A DNA stretch of 57,207 nucleotides from an uncultured Limosilactobacillus sp. (lineage in GTDB: Bacteria; Bacillota; Bacilli; Lactobacillales; Lactobacillaceae), in contig CALVGV010000011.1 of assembly GCA_944327195.1 (NCBI GenBank), positions 1 to 57,207 on the forward strand. The letters run 5' to 3'. The number at the start of each line of letters is the position of its first letter. Position 1 is the stretch's first letter. Below are positions 9,672 through 18,363 of the stretch, piece by piece. The position numbers and the translations under genes are program-made. Below the pieces are notes generated by a model. The model saw only the letters and a program-made list of their open reading frames with translations. It did no database searches and was not told the DNA's origin.

Positions 9672-10601
9672 ATGAGTAAAGAATTAGTATTTGGACACCA
9701 AAAGCCAGACACCGACACGATTGCTGCGGCAATGGCTTACTCCTACTACCAAAACCAACTCGGCTACGAAACCGAAGCGGTGGCCCTTGGCGAACCGAAC
9801 GATGAAACCAAGTTTGCCCTCGACCACTTCAAGCTGGCCGCCCCGCGGGTAATCGAAACCGCCGCCAACGAAGTCGACAAGGTAATGCTGGTTGACCACA
9901 ACGAACCGCAACAAAGCGTTGCCGACCTCGACAAGGTTCAGGTCACCCACGTGATTGACCACCACCGGATTAACGGCTTCAACACCGCGGCCCCGCTCTA
10001 CATGAACGTTCGCCCGTACGGTTGCGTTAGCACGATCCTCTTCGAAATGTTCGAAGAAAAGCACATCGACTTGCCGGCAGACCTGGCCGGGATGATGCTG
10101 TCGGCCATCATTTCCGACACCCTCCTGCTCAAGTCACCAACCACCACCGACCACGACAAGGAAGCCGTTTACGCCCTTGCCAAGCTGGCCGGGGTTGACT
10201 ACGAACAATACGGGCTGGACATGCTCAAGGCTGGGACCAACCTGGCCGCTAAGAGCGACAACGACATCGTTGACGGCGACGCCAAGACCTTCGAAATGGG
10301 GGACTTGACCCTGCGGATCGGCCAAGTGAACACGGTTGACCTAAACGACGTCTTTGCCCGCCAGGCCGACCTGGAAAAGGCAATGGAATCACTGATGAGC
10401 GAAAACGGCTACGACACCTTCGTCCTGATCGTTACCAACATCCTCAACAGCGACTCCGACCTGCTGATCGTCGGCAAGGAAGCCGACAAGGTGGCCCAGG
10501 CCTTTGGCAAGGAACTAGGCGCCAACAAGCGGATCAACCTGCCGGGCGTGGTTTCCCGCAAGAAGCAAGTGGTTCCGCCGTTGACGGAAGCCCTTGGCTA
10601 G
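9672..10601 (+). CDS. ppaC: Manganese-dependent inorganic pyrophosphatase
   Basis: This family II pyrophosphatase hydrolyses pyrophosphate to phosphate and drives biosynthetic reactions forward. The DHH-family motifs are present: [13 protein letters not shown] at the N-terminus, VDHNEP, DHHRI and [12 protein letters not shown]. The C-terminal substrate-closing domain ends with the [10 protein letters not shown] signature. The length of 309 residues is normal. AGGAGG lies about ten bases before the ATG. It appears monocistronic, with a strong terminator downstream. Confidence 0.95.
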   Translation: MSKELVFGHQKPDTDTIAAAMAYSYYQNQLGYETEAVALGEPNDETKFALDHFKLAAPRVIETAANEVDKVMLVDHNEPQQSVADLDKVQVTHVIDHHRINGFNTAAPLYMNVRPYGCVSTILFEMFEEKHIDLPADLAGMMLSAIISDTLLLKSPTTTDHDKEAVYALAKLAGVDYEQYGLDMLKAGTNLAAKSDNDIVDGDAKTFEMGDLTLRIGQVNTVDLNDVFARQADLEKAMESLMSENGYDTFVLIVTNILNSDSDLLIVGKEADKVAQAFGKELGANKRINLPGVVSRKKQVVPPLTEALG

Positions 10602-10623
10602 CCATTTGCAATAACAGCACTGA

Positions 10624-10656
10624 TAAGGTCACTCGCTGCGGCGGTGACCTTATTTT
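10624..10656 (+). terminator. ppaC terminator
   Basis: TAAGGTCAC (10624-10632) pairs perfectly with GTGACCTTA (10644-10652), followed by a short T tract. The lytS start lies only about 20 bases further on. Confidence 0.85.
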
Positions 10657-10678
10657 GCGTTATTGACCGGTGAACGTC

Positions 10679-12463
10679 ATGGTAAACCTATCGATTTTAC
10701 TGGCCAAGCAGGTGGGGTTGGTGATCATGCTTGGCTTTGTCTTGGTTAACATTCCCGCCTTTCGTCGGATGTTGCTGGTGCCCACCCTTCGCAACCGGGT
10801 GGGGCTGACGATCATCTTCGCCATCTTTGCGGTGATTGCCAACTACACCGCCATTTTGATCACCCCCGATAACCGGATCATCACCAAGCCGCTCCTGCTC
10901 TCGATTCCCCACGGCTACTCGATCGCCAACATCCGGATTCTGACGGTCACGGTGGCTGGGATCGTTGGTGGCCCGGCGGTTGGGGGGAGCGTCGGCCTGA
11001 TTGCCGGCCTGTCGCGGGCGGCCCAGGAAAGCTTCATTCCCGAGGCCCTCTTCTACATTCCCAGCTCGGCCCTGATCGGCCTGCTGGCGGGCTGCTTTTA
11101 CGACAAGCGCCAGCAACGCTTCTCGCCGCTCGAAACCGGCAACGGCTTCATCATCGGCCTCTTGATGGAACTGATTCAGATGACCTTCATCCTCTTCTTC
11201 AGCCCGACCGGCTGGACCCTGGTCCACTTCATTGCCGTGCCGATGATTCTGATCTCTTCGCTGGGGACCTCGGTCTTCTTGTCGATCATCCGCCTCTTCT
11301 TCCAGCAGGAAATGGCGGCCCAGGCCGAGCAAACGCGGGCGGTCTTGAACCTGGCCCTGAGCACTCTCCCGGTCTTTCGCCACGGCTTCACCGCCGCCGC
11401 GGCCCAGACGGTGGTCCACCTGATCAACCAGTACACCAGCTTTGACGCCGTCAGCATTACCGACCGCCACCGGATCCTGGCCTTTGAGGGGGTCGGCAGT
11501 GATCACCACCGGGTTGACCAGCCGATCTCGACCGCCCTCTCCTTTCGGGCAATGGAGGAGGGGACGGTCGCGGTGGCCGAAAATTCCCACGAAATTGGCT
11601 GTCAGCACCGCAACTGCCCCCTCCAATCGGCGGTGGTGGTGCCGCTGATCGTCAACGGTGACACGATCGGCACCCTCAAGCTCTACTTTGCCCAGCGCTG
11701 GCGGCTGACCCCGGTCGAGATCCAGCTTGGAACCGGGATTGGCCAGATTCTGGCCACCCAGATCATGCTCGGCGAGGCTAGCTACCAAACCGAACTCCTC
11801 CGCGACGTCGAGATCAAATCGCTCCAGTCCCAGGTCAACCCCCACTTCTTCTTTAACGCCATCAACACGATTGTCGCCGTGATGCGCCAGGACCAAGGCG
11901 AGGCCCGCCGCCTCCTCTTGTCCTTGAGCACCTACTTCCGCGACAACCTGATGGGGGCCCGCCAAACCCTGATCCCACTGTCCCAGGAATACGAGCACGT
12001 TCAGGCCTACCTGGCCCTCGAACAGGCCCGCTTCCCGGATAAGTACACGGTTCACTTTTCCGACTTCCCGGCGGCGGCCCTGATCCCGCCCTTCTCGATC
12101 CAGGTGCTGGTGGAAAACGCCATCCGCCACGCCTTCGGCCAGCGCAAGCACGGCAACCGGGTGACGGTGACGATCACCAAGCTGGGCGACCAGCTCAAGA
12201 TCAGCGTCACCGATAACGGGCACGGGATTGACCCGGCCCTCCTGCCCAAGCTTGGCAAGCAGGTGGTTGCCTCCGAGAAGGGGAGCGGGACCGCCCTGCA
12301 GAACCTAAACGAGCGCCTCCACGGCCTCTACGACCCCCACACGGGCCTGGAGATTCAAACCGGCCCGGGGGGGACGACGGTGACGATGCGCCTCCCGTAC
12401 CAATTGAAGCAGTCAACAACCCGCGCAGAAAGGATGACGACCGATGAAACTCCTGATCGTTGA
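10679..12463 (+). CDS. lytS: Sensor histidine kinase LytS
   Basis: LytS is the membrane sensor of the two-component system that controls lrgAB. The N-terminal third is a multi-membrane-span 5TMR-LYT domain with LVNIPAFRR and several NxR-type loops. A GAF-like region follows, then the phosphoacceptor segment LQSQVNPHFFFNAINTI and an ATP-binding domain with VLVENAIRHAFG and DNGHGI. I chose the ATG at 10679, five bases after GGTGA, giving 594 residues; the GTG at 10670 would add three. No clear promoter fits between the ppaC terminator and this start. Confidence 0.92.
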   Translation: MVNLSILLAKQVGLVIMLGFVLVNIPAFRRMLLVPTLRNRVGLTIIFAIFAVIANYTAILITPDNRIITKPLLLSIPHGYSIANIRILTVTVAGIVGGPAVGGSVGLIAGLSRAAQESFIPEALFYIPSSALIGLLAGCFYDKRQQRFSPLETGNGFIIGLLMELIQMTFILFFSPTGWTLVHFIAVPMILISSLGTSVFLSIIRLFFQQEMAAQAEQTRAVLNLALSTLPVFRHGFTAAAAQTVVHLINQYTSFDAVSITDRHRILAFEGVGSDHHRVDQPISTALSFRAMEEGTVAVAENSHEIGCQHRNCPLQSAVVVPLIVNGDTIGTLKLYFAQRWRLTPVEIQLGTGIGQILATQIMLGEASYQTELLRDVEIKSLQSQVNPHFFFNAINTIVAVMRQDQGEARRLLLSLSTYFRDNLMGARQTLIPLSQEYEHVQAYLALEQARFPDKYTVHFSDFPAAALIPPFSIQVLVENAIRHAFGQRKHGNRVTVTITKLGDQLKISVTDNGHGIDPALLPKLGKQVVASEKGSGTALQNLNERLHGLYDPHTGLEIQTGPGGTTVTMRLPYQLKQSTTRAERMTTDETPDR

Positions 12464-13169
12464 CGATGAACCACTGGCCCGCAGCGAACTCCGCTACCTA
12501 GTGGAGGGGCACCCGGCGGTCACCGCCGTCTTTGAGGCCGAGGGGGCCGCCGAGGCCGACCGGATGGTTGACGAGGTCCACCCCGACCTGGTCTTCTTGG
12601 ACATCAAGCTCGGCGACGGCAACGGGATGGCCCTGGCCAAGCACTGGAAGCGTCAACCGACCCCGCCGGCGGTGATTTTCGCCACCGCCTACGACCAGTA
12701 CGCCCTCGATGCCTTTGAGGCCGACGCCCTCGACTACGTCCTCAAGCCCTTCGACGAGGACCGGATCAAGGAGGCGATTGACCGGGTCAGCCGCCGGCGG
12801 GGGAAGAGCCCGGTTCCGGCCGGAGCAAGTCCGGAGAACCCGCGCCTGTCGGTGGCCAGCGAGGACCGGACGGTGGTGATCTTGAAGGGGCAACTGTCCT
12901 ACCTGGAGGCCCAGGGGGGCAACGTTTACCTCCACACCAAGGACGGCCGCCAGGTGGTCAGCCGCCAGACCCTGGCCAGCATTTCCGAGCAGCTGGCCCC
13001 GGACCACTTCTTGAAGGTGCACCGCTCCTTCGTGGTCAACCTCAACCAGATCCGTGAGCTCCAGCCGGCGGCCAACCACACCTACGAGCTGACGATGATT
13101 GAGGGCAGCAAGGTTCCGGTCAGCCGCTCCTACGTGGCCGAGCTCAAGCAGGCCCTCGGGCTGAACTAA
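12444..13169 (+). CDS. lytT: LytTR-family response regulator (LytT/LytR)
   Basis: This is the DNA-binding partner of LytS. The N-terminal receiver domain has the acidic pair near residue 8 and the phosphorylation site in DLVFLDIKLGDGNG. The C-terminal half is a LytTR domain, with FLKVHRSFVVNLNQI and the closing VPVSRSYVAELKQALG. The length is 241 residues. It overlaps the end of lytS by 20 bases and has its own AAAGGA site. The target lrgAB lies directly downstream behind repeat sequences. Confidence 0.94.
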   Translation: MKLLIVDDEPLARSELRYLVEGHPAVTAVFEAEGAAEADRMVDEVHPDLVFLDIKLGDGNGMALAKHWKRQPTPPAVIFATAYDQYALDAFEADALDYVLKPFDEDRIKEAIDRVSRRRGKSPVPAGASPENPRLSVASEDRTVVILKGQLSYLEAQGGNVYLHTKDGRQVVSRQTLASISEQLAPDHFLKVHRSFVVNLNQIRELQPAANHTYELTMIEGSKVPVSRSYVAELKQALGLN

Positions 13170-13187
13170 GCAATAACGTTTTCCTTG

Positions 13188-13219
13188 AAGGGGACTTGGC
13201 AGTGGCCAGGTTCCCTTTT
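13188..13219 (+). terminator. lytST terminator
   Basis: AAGGGGACTTGGC (13188-13200) pairs with GCCAGGTTCCCTT (13205-13217) with two G-U pairs, followed by T residues. Confidence 0.8.
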
Positions 13220-13257
13220 CTGTTAACAAATTTTGATCAATGGAGCACAAACGGGCT

Positions 13258-13323
13258 CGGTGAGCAACTATTTCGGTGGGCAACTCGCGAGTTACTAATG
13301 GCATTTGGCGGTCAATTTCGGTG
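13258..13323 (+). promoter_or_regulatory. Candidate LytT operator region upstream of lrgAB
   Basis: CGGTGAGCAACT (13258-13269) recurs as CGGTGGGCAACT (13274-13285), 16 bases apart. The longer block ATTTCGGTG occurs at 13270-13278 and again at 13315-13323. AACTCGCGAGTT at 13283-13294 is a perfect 12-bp palindrome. LytTR proteins usually bind direct repeats upstream of a weak promoter. Assignment to LytT is inferred from position. Confidence 0.5.
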
Positions 13324-13362
13324 TCTTCGTGATAAAAAGCCCCGGAAAAGGGGAAATCAGCT

Positions 13363-13490
13363 TATAATGTAATCGTTATCCAGGTGAAGTGATTATCGAT
13401 TTGTTGTTTGTGAAGGTTCTGTTTAACTTTAATCTTTGTGCCATTATTTTACCTGGGCAGAACCGGATTGCGCGAGAGGAGGAAGTTGCG
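13363..13490 (+). promoter_or_regulatory. lrgAB promoter -10 element and leader
   Basis: A perfect TATAAT lies at 13363-13368, but the -35 position (CCCCGG) does not resemble TTGACA, which fits an activator-dependent promoter. The transcribed leader is about 115 bases. Two stems in it cross each other: CCAGGT (13380-13385) with ACCTGG (13451-13456), and GGTTCTG (13415-13421) with CAGAACC (13458-13464). Confidence 0.55.
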
Positions 13491-13925
13491 ATGGAAAAGA
13501 AGCCTGCTGAAAAGAAGGCGGCCCCGATCCTGGTTCAAATGGGGATCTTTGCCGCAATCCTTTTTGTCTCTTCTTTGATTTCCAGTTTGTTCCCGGCTAG
13601 CTTCGTTGTGCCAACCCCGCTGATCGGGATGGTCATCCTTTACATCCTGTTGGCCACCCACATCGTGAAGTTGGAACAGGTTGAAAAGTTTGGGGACCTG
13701 ATGATTAGCCTGATTGCCTTCATGTTCGTCCCGTCTGGGATTCAACTGGCCGGGAGCCTCGGCTTGATGAAGCGGGAAGGGCTGCAAGACATCATCGTTT
13801 CGGTGATCGCCACGATCATCATCTTGGTGGTAATCGCCTACGTTGGTGCCCTGATCATTAAGATTCACCAAAAGATCACCGGGCGGACCGATGATGAAGA
13901 AGAAAGCGAAAAGGGGGGCAACTAA
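13491..13925 (+). CDS. lrgA: Antiholin-like protein LrgA
   Basis: LrgA/CidA-family proteins are small holin-like membrane proteins linked to murein hydrolase activity and, in several Firmicutes, to pyruvate uptake at the end of growth. The 144-residue protein has about four membrane segments, the family's PTPLIGMVILYILL and FVPSGIQLAGSLG regions, and a charged C-terminal tail. The ATG at 13491 follows GAGGAGG. An upstream in-frame GTG at 13389 lacks a usable ribosome site. lrgB starts one base after the stop. Confidence 0.92.
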   Translation: MEKKPAEKKAAPILVQMGIFAAILFVSSLISSLFPASFVVPTPLIGMVILYILLATHIVKLEQVEKFGDLMISLIAFMFVPSGIQLAGSLGLMKREGLQDIIVSVIATIIILVVIAYVGALIIKIHQKITGRTDDEEESEKGGN

Positions 13926-13926
13926 A

Positions 13927-14658
13927 ATGGATGCGGTATTGGTTCTTCCCTTCACGGGGATCTTCATTTCCTTGCTCGTTTACCTGATCGGGCAATGGCT
14001 GTTTGACAAGACGAATGGGTTCTTCCTGTTCACCCCGCTTCTGGTCGGGATGGTTCTGGGGATCGTGATCCTGATGATTTGGGCCAAGGTTACCGGCTCA
14101 ACGACGGCTACGGTTTACAAGGCCTACTACAAGCCGGGTGGTGACATCATCTTCTGGTTCCTGAACCCGGCCACGATGGCCTTTGCCATCCCGTTGTACC
14201 GGCGGAACGACGTCTTCAAGAAGTATTGGTTTGACGCTATCTTGACCCTGTTCATTGGGGGCTTCATTTCCCTCTTTGGGATCCACCTTGTCTGCAAGCT
14301 CTTCGGCCTGTCGGCAACCTCGACGGCCGCAATGCTGCCGCAAGCCGCAACGACGGCCGTGGCGATGCCTGTTGCAGCCGGGATCGGTGGCGACTCTGCC
14401 GTTACCGCGATGGCATGTATCCTCAACGCCGTGGTTATCTACGCCCTGGCCGAATTCCTGATCAAGGTCCTGCGGCTCAAGCAAATCCCGAAGGTCGGGA
14501 CCGGGCTTGGGCTTGGCTCTGCCGGCCACACGGTTGGTTCTGCCAAGGCCGTTCAACTCGGGTCCATTCAAGGGGCGATGGCTTCGGTTGCCGTCGTTGG
14601 GATCGCGGTTGCCATGGACGTGTTGGTACCAATCTACTACGCCCTGTTCATGAAGTAG
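13927..14658 (+). CDS. lrgB: LrgB family membrane protein
   Basis: LrgB works with LrgA; the pair is regulated by LytST in many Gram-positive bacteria. The 243-residue protein is almost entirely hydrophobic. It contains the family signature around LPQAATTAVAMPVAAGIGG and the C-terminal GSAGHTVGSAKAVQLGSIQGAMA. The ATG at 13927 follows a G-rich ribosome site in the last codons of lrgA, so translation is likely coupled. Confidence 0.93.
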   Translation: MDAVLVLPFTGIFISLLVYLIGQWLFDKTNGFFLFTPLLVGMVLGIVILMIWAKVTGSTTATVYKAYYKPGGDIIFWFLNPATMAFAIPLYRRNDVFKKYWFDAILTLFIGGFISLFGIHLVCKLFGLSATSTAAMLPQAATTAVAMPVAAGIGGDSAVTAMACILNAVVIYALAEFLIKVLRLKQIPKVGTGLGLGSAGHTVGSAKAVQLGSIQGAMASVAVVGIAVAMDVLVPIYYALFMK

Positions 14659-14740
14659 CGCCTGCCGGGCTGATCCCGGTTCCCCTGTGGGGATGACCTA
14701 ATTTCATTGTGTTTAATTCCAATCATATCGTTAGCGCGAG

Positions 14741-14781
14741 CAGTGGCGCCGGGAGGATTACTTCCCGGCGCCACTGCTTTT
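14741..14781 (+). terminator. lrgAB terminator
   Basis: CAGTGGCGCCGGGAG (14741-14755) pairs with TTCCCGGCGCCACTG (14762-14776) across a short loop, followed by CTTTTT. Confidence 0.9.
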
Positions 14782-14801
14782 TGGCGGGGTGAGCAGATTC
14801 T

Positions 14802-14831
14802 TTGCTAATTTTTAGTAAGTAACACTATAAT
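14802..14831 (+). promoter_or_regulatory. Promoter of the IscA-like gene and msrB
   Basis: TTGCTA (14802-14807) and a perfect TATAAT (14826-14831) are separated by 18 bases, about 30 bases before the start codon. Confidence 0.7.
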
Positions 14832-14861
14832 GGAAGCATCAATTGAAAGCGAGGGATTATC

Positions 14862-15251
14862 ATGAAGCTTACCTTTACTGATGCTGCCAAGAAGCGCCTG
14901 GCTCGCTACCTGAGCCCAACCAAGAAGCTGGTTCTTGATTTTGACGATGGGGTGGGGCCCTTCTCCGCTTTGGGCAACTGCTCGCTCGACGTCAACTTTA
15001 AGCTGGTCTTCGTTGACCAAGACCAAGAATTACCGGACTTTGACGCCCACTTCTCCTCGAACCTCGGGGAGGTTTACTACAAGGGGTACACCAAGCCGCA
15101 GTACGCTGAGGAGATGACCCTCGACTTTGAACCGACCTTCTTCACGATGCCGCTCAAGTCTCCCCAGGGGGTCCTTTGCGACAACATGGAAGTGGTTGAC
15201 CTTGCCCAGGTTCCGGCAACGAACCTGGCCGGGCAAGCCCACGACTGCTAG
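14862..15251 (+). CDS. Iron-sulfur cluster biosynthesis family protein (IscA/HesB-like fold)
   Basis: The start MKLTFTDAAKKRLARYL and the following strand pattern match the HesB/IscA-type proteins annotated in lactobacilli. The usual C-x(n)-CGCG metal site is missing. The only cysteines are near 40, near 106 and the very last residue, 129. It may therefore bind clusters differently or have lost that role. It is separated from msrB by 12 bases, so the two are probably one transcript with a possible oxidative-stress theme. Confidence 0.7.
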   Translation: MKLTFTDAAKKRLARYLSPTKKLVLDFDDGVGPFSALGNCSLDVNFKLVFVDQDQELPDFDAHFSSNLGEVYYKGYTKPQYAEEMTLDFEPTFFTMPLKSPQGVLCDNMEVVDLAQVPATNLAGQAHDC

Positions 15252-15263
15252 GGGGTATCAAGA

Positions 15264-15707
15264 ATGGATAAGCAAGCCCAATTGAAGAAGCTGAGCCCGC
15301 TCCAGTACGAGGTAACCCAGCACGCCGCCACCGAGCGGCCCTTCAGCGGCGAGTACGACCACTTCTTTGAGCCGGGCCTCTACGTCGACGTGGTCAGCGG
15401 CGAGCCGCTCTTTCTTTCCACCACCAAGTACGACTCCGGTTGCGGGTGGCCGGCCTTCACCAAGCCGGTGACCAAGCTCACCATGCACCGCGACCAGTCC
15501 TTCGGGATGGAGCGAACCGAGGTGCGCAGCCCGCAGGCCGATTCCCACCTCGGTCACGTCTTCACCGACGGACCGGTTAACCAGGGGGGCCTGCGCTACT
15601 GCATCAATTCGGCGGCCCTCCGCTTCATTCCGCTGGCCGAGCTAGAAACGGCCGGTTACGGTGACTACCGAGCCGAACTGGAAGCGGCGCTTGCCAAGGG
15701 CGAGTAA
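15264..15707 (+). CDS. msrB: Peptide-methionine (R)-S-oxide reductase MsrB
   Basis: MsrB reduces the R form of oxidised methionine in proteins. The catalytic cysteine is Cys113 in [12 protein letters not shown], and Cys60 in DSGCGWPAF is a candidate resolving cysteine. [10 protein letters not shown] is also present. The two CxxC pairs that bind zinc in many MsrB proteins are absent: the first would lie in [11 protein letters not shown]. The length of 147 residues is normal. It follows the IscA-like gene as the second gene of the operon. Confidence 0.95.
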   Translation: MDKQAQLKKLSPLQYEVTQHAATERPFSGEYDHFFEPGLYVDVVSGEPLFLSTTKYDSGCGWPAFTKPVTKLTMHRDQSFGMERTEVRSPQADSHLGHVFTDGPVNQGGLRYCINSAALRFIPLAELETAGYGDYRAELEAALAKGE

Positions 15708-15741
15708 TCGATCAGACATTTATATGCACAAAGCCGATTTG

Positions 15742-15779
15742 GGGCCGGGGAGGAGGCGTTTTCCTTCCCGGCCCTTTTT
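15742..15779 (+). terminator. msrB terminator
   Basis: GGGCCGGGGAGG (15742-15753) pairs with CCTTCCCGGCCC (15763-15774) with one G-U pair, followed by TTTTT. Confidence 0.9.
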
Positions 15780-15895
15780 GCGTCCGAAAACTTGTACTAG
15801 TTTTTATAACATTTCTCTTTAACTCACAAAAAGTAAGTGCTACAATGACAGGTGTAATCAAGTAAGCAAAAATTTTAGAAAGGGAAGTGGAAGAA

Positions 15896-17290
15896 ATGGC
15901 AAATCAATTTTCCGCCTATGATCAAGCTGATATCTTAGCCGCCCTCAAGCAAAACGTAACCGCCGGCACGGTTCAAACCGACGAGGAAACCCTCCAGCAC
16001 CAGTCCTACAGCGCCCAGGTGGCCGGCCAACACGCCCCGGCCCTGGCCTTCATTTCAGCCAAGTCGGTTGCCGATGTGCAGGGGGTCATGAAGGTGGCCC
16101 GCCAGTTCCACTTGCCGGTCGTCACCCAGAACCGCTTCACCTCGACCGTCATCGGGGCCGACGCCGTTTCCGGCGCCCTGCTCCTCTCGACGGCCCAGAT
16201 GGACAAGATCCTCGAGCTGAACACCGCTGACGCCTATGCGGTCGTTCAACCCGGGGTCATCAACGGCGACCTCGACAAGGAGGCCCGCAAGCACGGTCTT
16301 TTCTACGCCCCGGACCCGGCTTCCAAGCCGATGTCGGGGATCGGCGGCAACATCGGCACCAACGCCGGTGGCCTGAGTGGGGTCCGCTACGGTTCGACCC
16401 GCGACAACGTCCTGGGGCTGACGGTCGTCCTGGCCGACGGGCGGGTGCTCAAGCTCGGCGGTAAGACCACCAAGCAGGCCTTTGGCTACGACCTGACCCA
16501 GCTCTTCGTTGGCTCCGAGGGGACCCTCGGGGTGGTGGTCGAGGCCACCGTCAAGCTGATGCCGCTCCCGCTGGGTAAGTCGCTGATGGGGCTGGCCTTC
16601 TTTAAGGACATGCCAACCCTGGCCAAGGCCACGACCGCCCTGCGGATGTCCGGCCTCTACCCGGCGATGCTGGAGGCGATGGACGAGAACACCCTCAAGG
16701 CGATCGATGCCTACAAGGGGACCGACTACGCCAGCAAGTCCGGCGCGGCCCTGATTCTGCGGGTCGACTCGATCAGCCCGGAGGGGGAGCAGATCGTCAA
16801 GCAAACCCTGGCCGACTTCGGGGCGGTGAACGTCCAGCTGACGACCGACGAGGCCGACCAGGAAAAGATCATCGCCGTTCGCCAGGCGATGTTGCCGGCG
16901 ATCTTCACCAGCCGCAACGCGGTGATGGAGGACATGGCGGTGCCAACCTCAAAGATGGCGGAACTGGTGGCCTACATCCAGCAGGTCGGCAAGGAAGAGG
17001 GGGTCGAGATCTTCACCGCCGGCCACGCCGGTGACGGCAACCTCCACCCGACCTTGACCTGGGATAAGGATCAGGCCGAGGCCCCGCAGGCGGTCACGGT
17101 GGCCCTCCGGCGGATGTTCACCAAAGCGCTTGAACTGGGCGGCACGATCTCCGGCGAGCACGCCGTGGGGATGCTGAAGAACCAGTGGAACAACGTTGAA
17201 CTCGGGCCGGACCTCGACTACCTGCAACACCAGATCAAGGCCCTCTTCGACCCGATGAACCTGCTCAACCCGAAGCGCAAGATCGACTAG
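15896..17290 (+). CDS. FAD-binding oxidoreductase, GlcD / D-lactate dehydrogenase type
   Basis: The protein oxidises a 2-hydroxy acid such as D-lactate or glycolate with FAD. The N-terminal FAD_binding_4 domain includes VVTQNRFTSTV, the PMSGIGGNIGTNAGG flavin-binding loop and FVGSEGTLGVV. The C-terminal FAD-oxidase domain ends with AGHAGDGNLHP, SGEHAVGMLK and ALFDPMNLLNPKRKID. I chose the ATG at 15896 (464 residues), eleven bases after AAAGGGA; a GTG at 15887 is also in frame. A TACAAT at 15841-15846 may be its -10. The lutABC operon 3.5 kb away suggests an overall lactate-oxidising capacity. The substrate is not certain. Confidence 0.87.
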   Translation: MANQFSAYDQADILAALKQNVTAGTVQTDEETLQHQSYSAQVAGQHAPALAFISAKSVADVQGVMKVARQFHLPVVTQNRFTSTVIGADAVSGALLLSTAQMDKILELNTADAYAVVQPGVINGDLDKEARKHGLFYAPDPASKPMSGIGGNIGTNAGGLSGVRYGSTRDNVLGLTVVLADGRVLKLGGKTTKQAFGYDLTQLFVGSEGTLGVVVEATVKLMPLPLGKSLMGLAFFKDMPTLAKATTALRMSGLYPAMLEAMDENTLKAIDAYKGTDYASKSGAALILRVDSISPEGEQIVKQTLADFGAVNVQLTTDEADQEKIIAVRQAMLPAIFTSRNAVMEDMAVPTSKMAELVAYIQQVGKEEGVEIFTAGHAGDGNLHPTLTWDKDQAEAPQAVTVALRRMFTKALELGGTISGEHAVGMLKNQWNNVELGPDLDYLQHQIKALFDPMNLLNPKRKID

Positions 17291-17401
17291 GCTTGAAAAA
17301 GCCAAGAAGATTGCTGAAGACGAGACTTCCCCTATGCAGAAAATTATCAGTGCCCACTTGTAATTAAAGCCAGGGGGATGGGCCAGCAGGCTGGCTAGCC
17401 A

Positions 17402-17443
17402 GGGCGGCCGGAAAGAGATTGCTTCTTTCTGGCCGCCCTTTTT
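17402..17443 (+). terminator. Terminator of the FAD oxidoreductase gene
   Basis: GGGCGGCCGGAAAGA (17402-17416) pairs with TCTTTCTGGCCGCCC (17424-17438), followed by TTTTT. Confidence 0.9.
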
Positions 17444-17526
17444 GTGCATGTAATCCGAAAAGGGACTTTTATTCAAGTGGGGCCTGTGGTATCCTTTCTG
17501 AAAACGACGAACGGAGGCGTGAACCG

Positions 17527-18363
17527 GTGAAGCGGGTGTTGCTGATTGAAGACCTGTCCTTGTTGAACCAAATTTCGGCCACCGCCGCCCTGCCAATCCT
17601 GACGGCGGCGGGGGTGCGCCCGGCCACCCTGCCGACGGCAATCCTCTCGACTCAGACCGAGGGCTTCGGCCGACCGGTCCAGCTCCCGCTCGGCAACTTC
17701 ATGGCGGCTAGCGCGGCCCACTGGCGCACCCAGCGGGTTTCCTTTGCCGGTCTGCTGGTGGGTTACCCGGGCTCGCTGGAGAATCTCCGCCGCTTGCCGG
17801 CCCTGCTCGATCAACTGCCGGCCCCGCTCCGCCTGGTTGACCCGGTGCTCGGCGACCAGGGGAGTTATTATCCAGGGTTGGGCCCGGCCACCCGGGCGGC
17901 CTTCTTGCCGGTTGCCCGCCTGGCCACCATCCTGACCCCCAACTGGACCGAGCTGGGCCTCCTGGCGGGGCAGGAATGGAAGAGTGAGCCGGCGGAAGCG
18001 GCAATGGTGGCGGCCGGGGAGCGGCTCCGGGGGCAGGGGATCACCGCCCCGCTGGTGGTCACCGGCGTCCACCGCGACGGTCAGGTTGGCTGCCTGGTGC
18101 TGACGGCCGGAACGGCCCGCTTCACCGGCGGCCCGGGCTACCAGGGGCACTTTACCGGGGCCGGCGACGCCTTTGCCAGCCTCCTGCTGGCGGAGCTGGT
18201 TCGGGGCCGGCCCTTTTTGGGAGCCGTTCACCGTGCCCAGGACCTGCTGACCCGCGCCATTGCCGCCACCGCCCGCCTAGATCCTGCAGAGCGGCGCGAC
18301 GGCCTTGTCTTGCAACCACTACTGAGAGAATTGACCCGGGAGGAAATTACCGATGAACACTAG
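17527..18363 (+). CDS. Pyridoxal/pyridoxamine kinase (PdxK type)
   Basis: The protein is a ribokinase-fold vitamin kinase that probably phosphorylates pyridoxal or pyridoxamine. Visible features are MKRVLLIEDLS at the start, LVGYPGSLENL, DPVLGDQGSYY, TPNWTELGLL and the catalytic anion-hole motif GHFTGAGDAFAS near the end. The GTG at 17527 is ten bases after GGAGG and gives 278 residues. It overlaps the next gene, an ECF S component, by 11 bases; the pair suggests uptake and trapping of vitamin B6. A hydroxymethylpyrimidine role is a less likely alternative. Confidence 0.82.
   Translation: MKRVLLIEDLSLLNQISATAALPILTAAGVRPATLPTAILSTQTEGFGRPVQLPLGNFMAASAAHWRTQRVSFAGLLVGYPGSLENLRRLPALLDQLPAPLRLVDPVLGDQGSYYPGLGPATRAAFLPVARLATILTPNWTELGLLAGQEWKSEPAEAAMVAAGERLRGQGITAPLVVTGVHRDGQVGCLVLTAGTARFTGGPGYQGHFTGAGDAFASLLLAELVRGRPFLGAVHRAQDLLTRAIAATARLDPAERRDGLVLQPLLRELTREEITDEH

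Noticed and set aside
13389-13490. N-terminal extension of lrgA from a GTG at 13389
   Set aside because: The possible ribosome site abuts the GTG, the family starts near residue 35 of this frame, and a strong GAGGAGG precedes the ATG at 13491.
17335-17364. Short frame MQKIISAHL as a leader peptide before the pyridoxal kinase gene
   Set aside because: No ribosome site, not linked to a following attenuator, and it precedes the upstream gene's own terminator.
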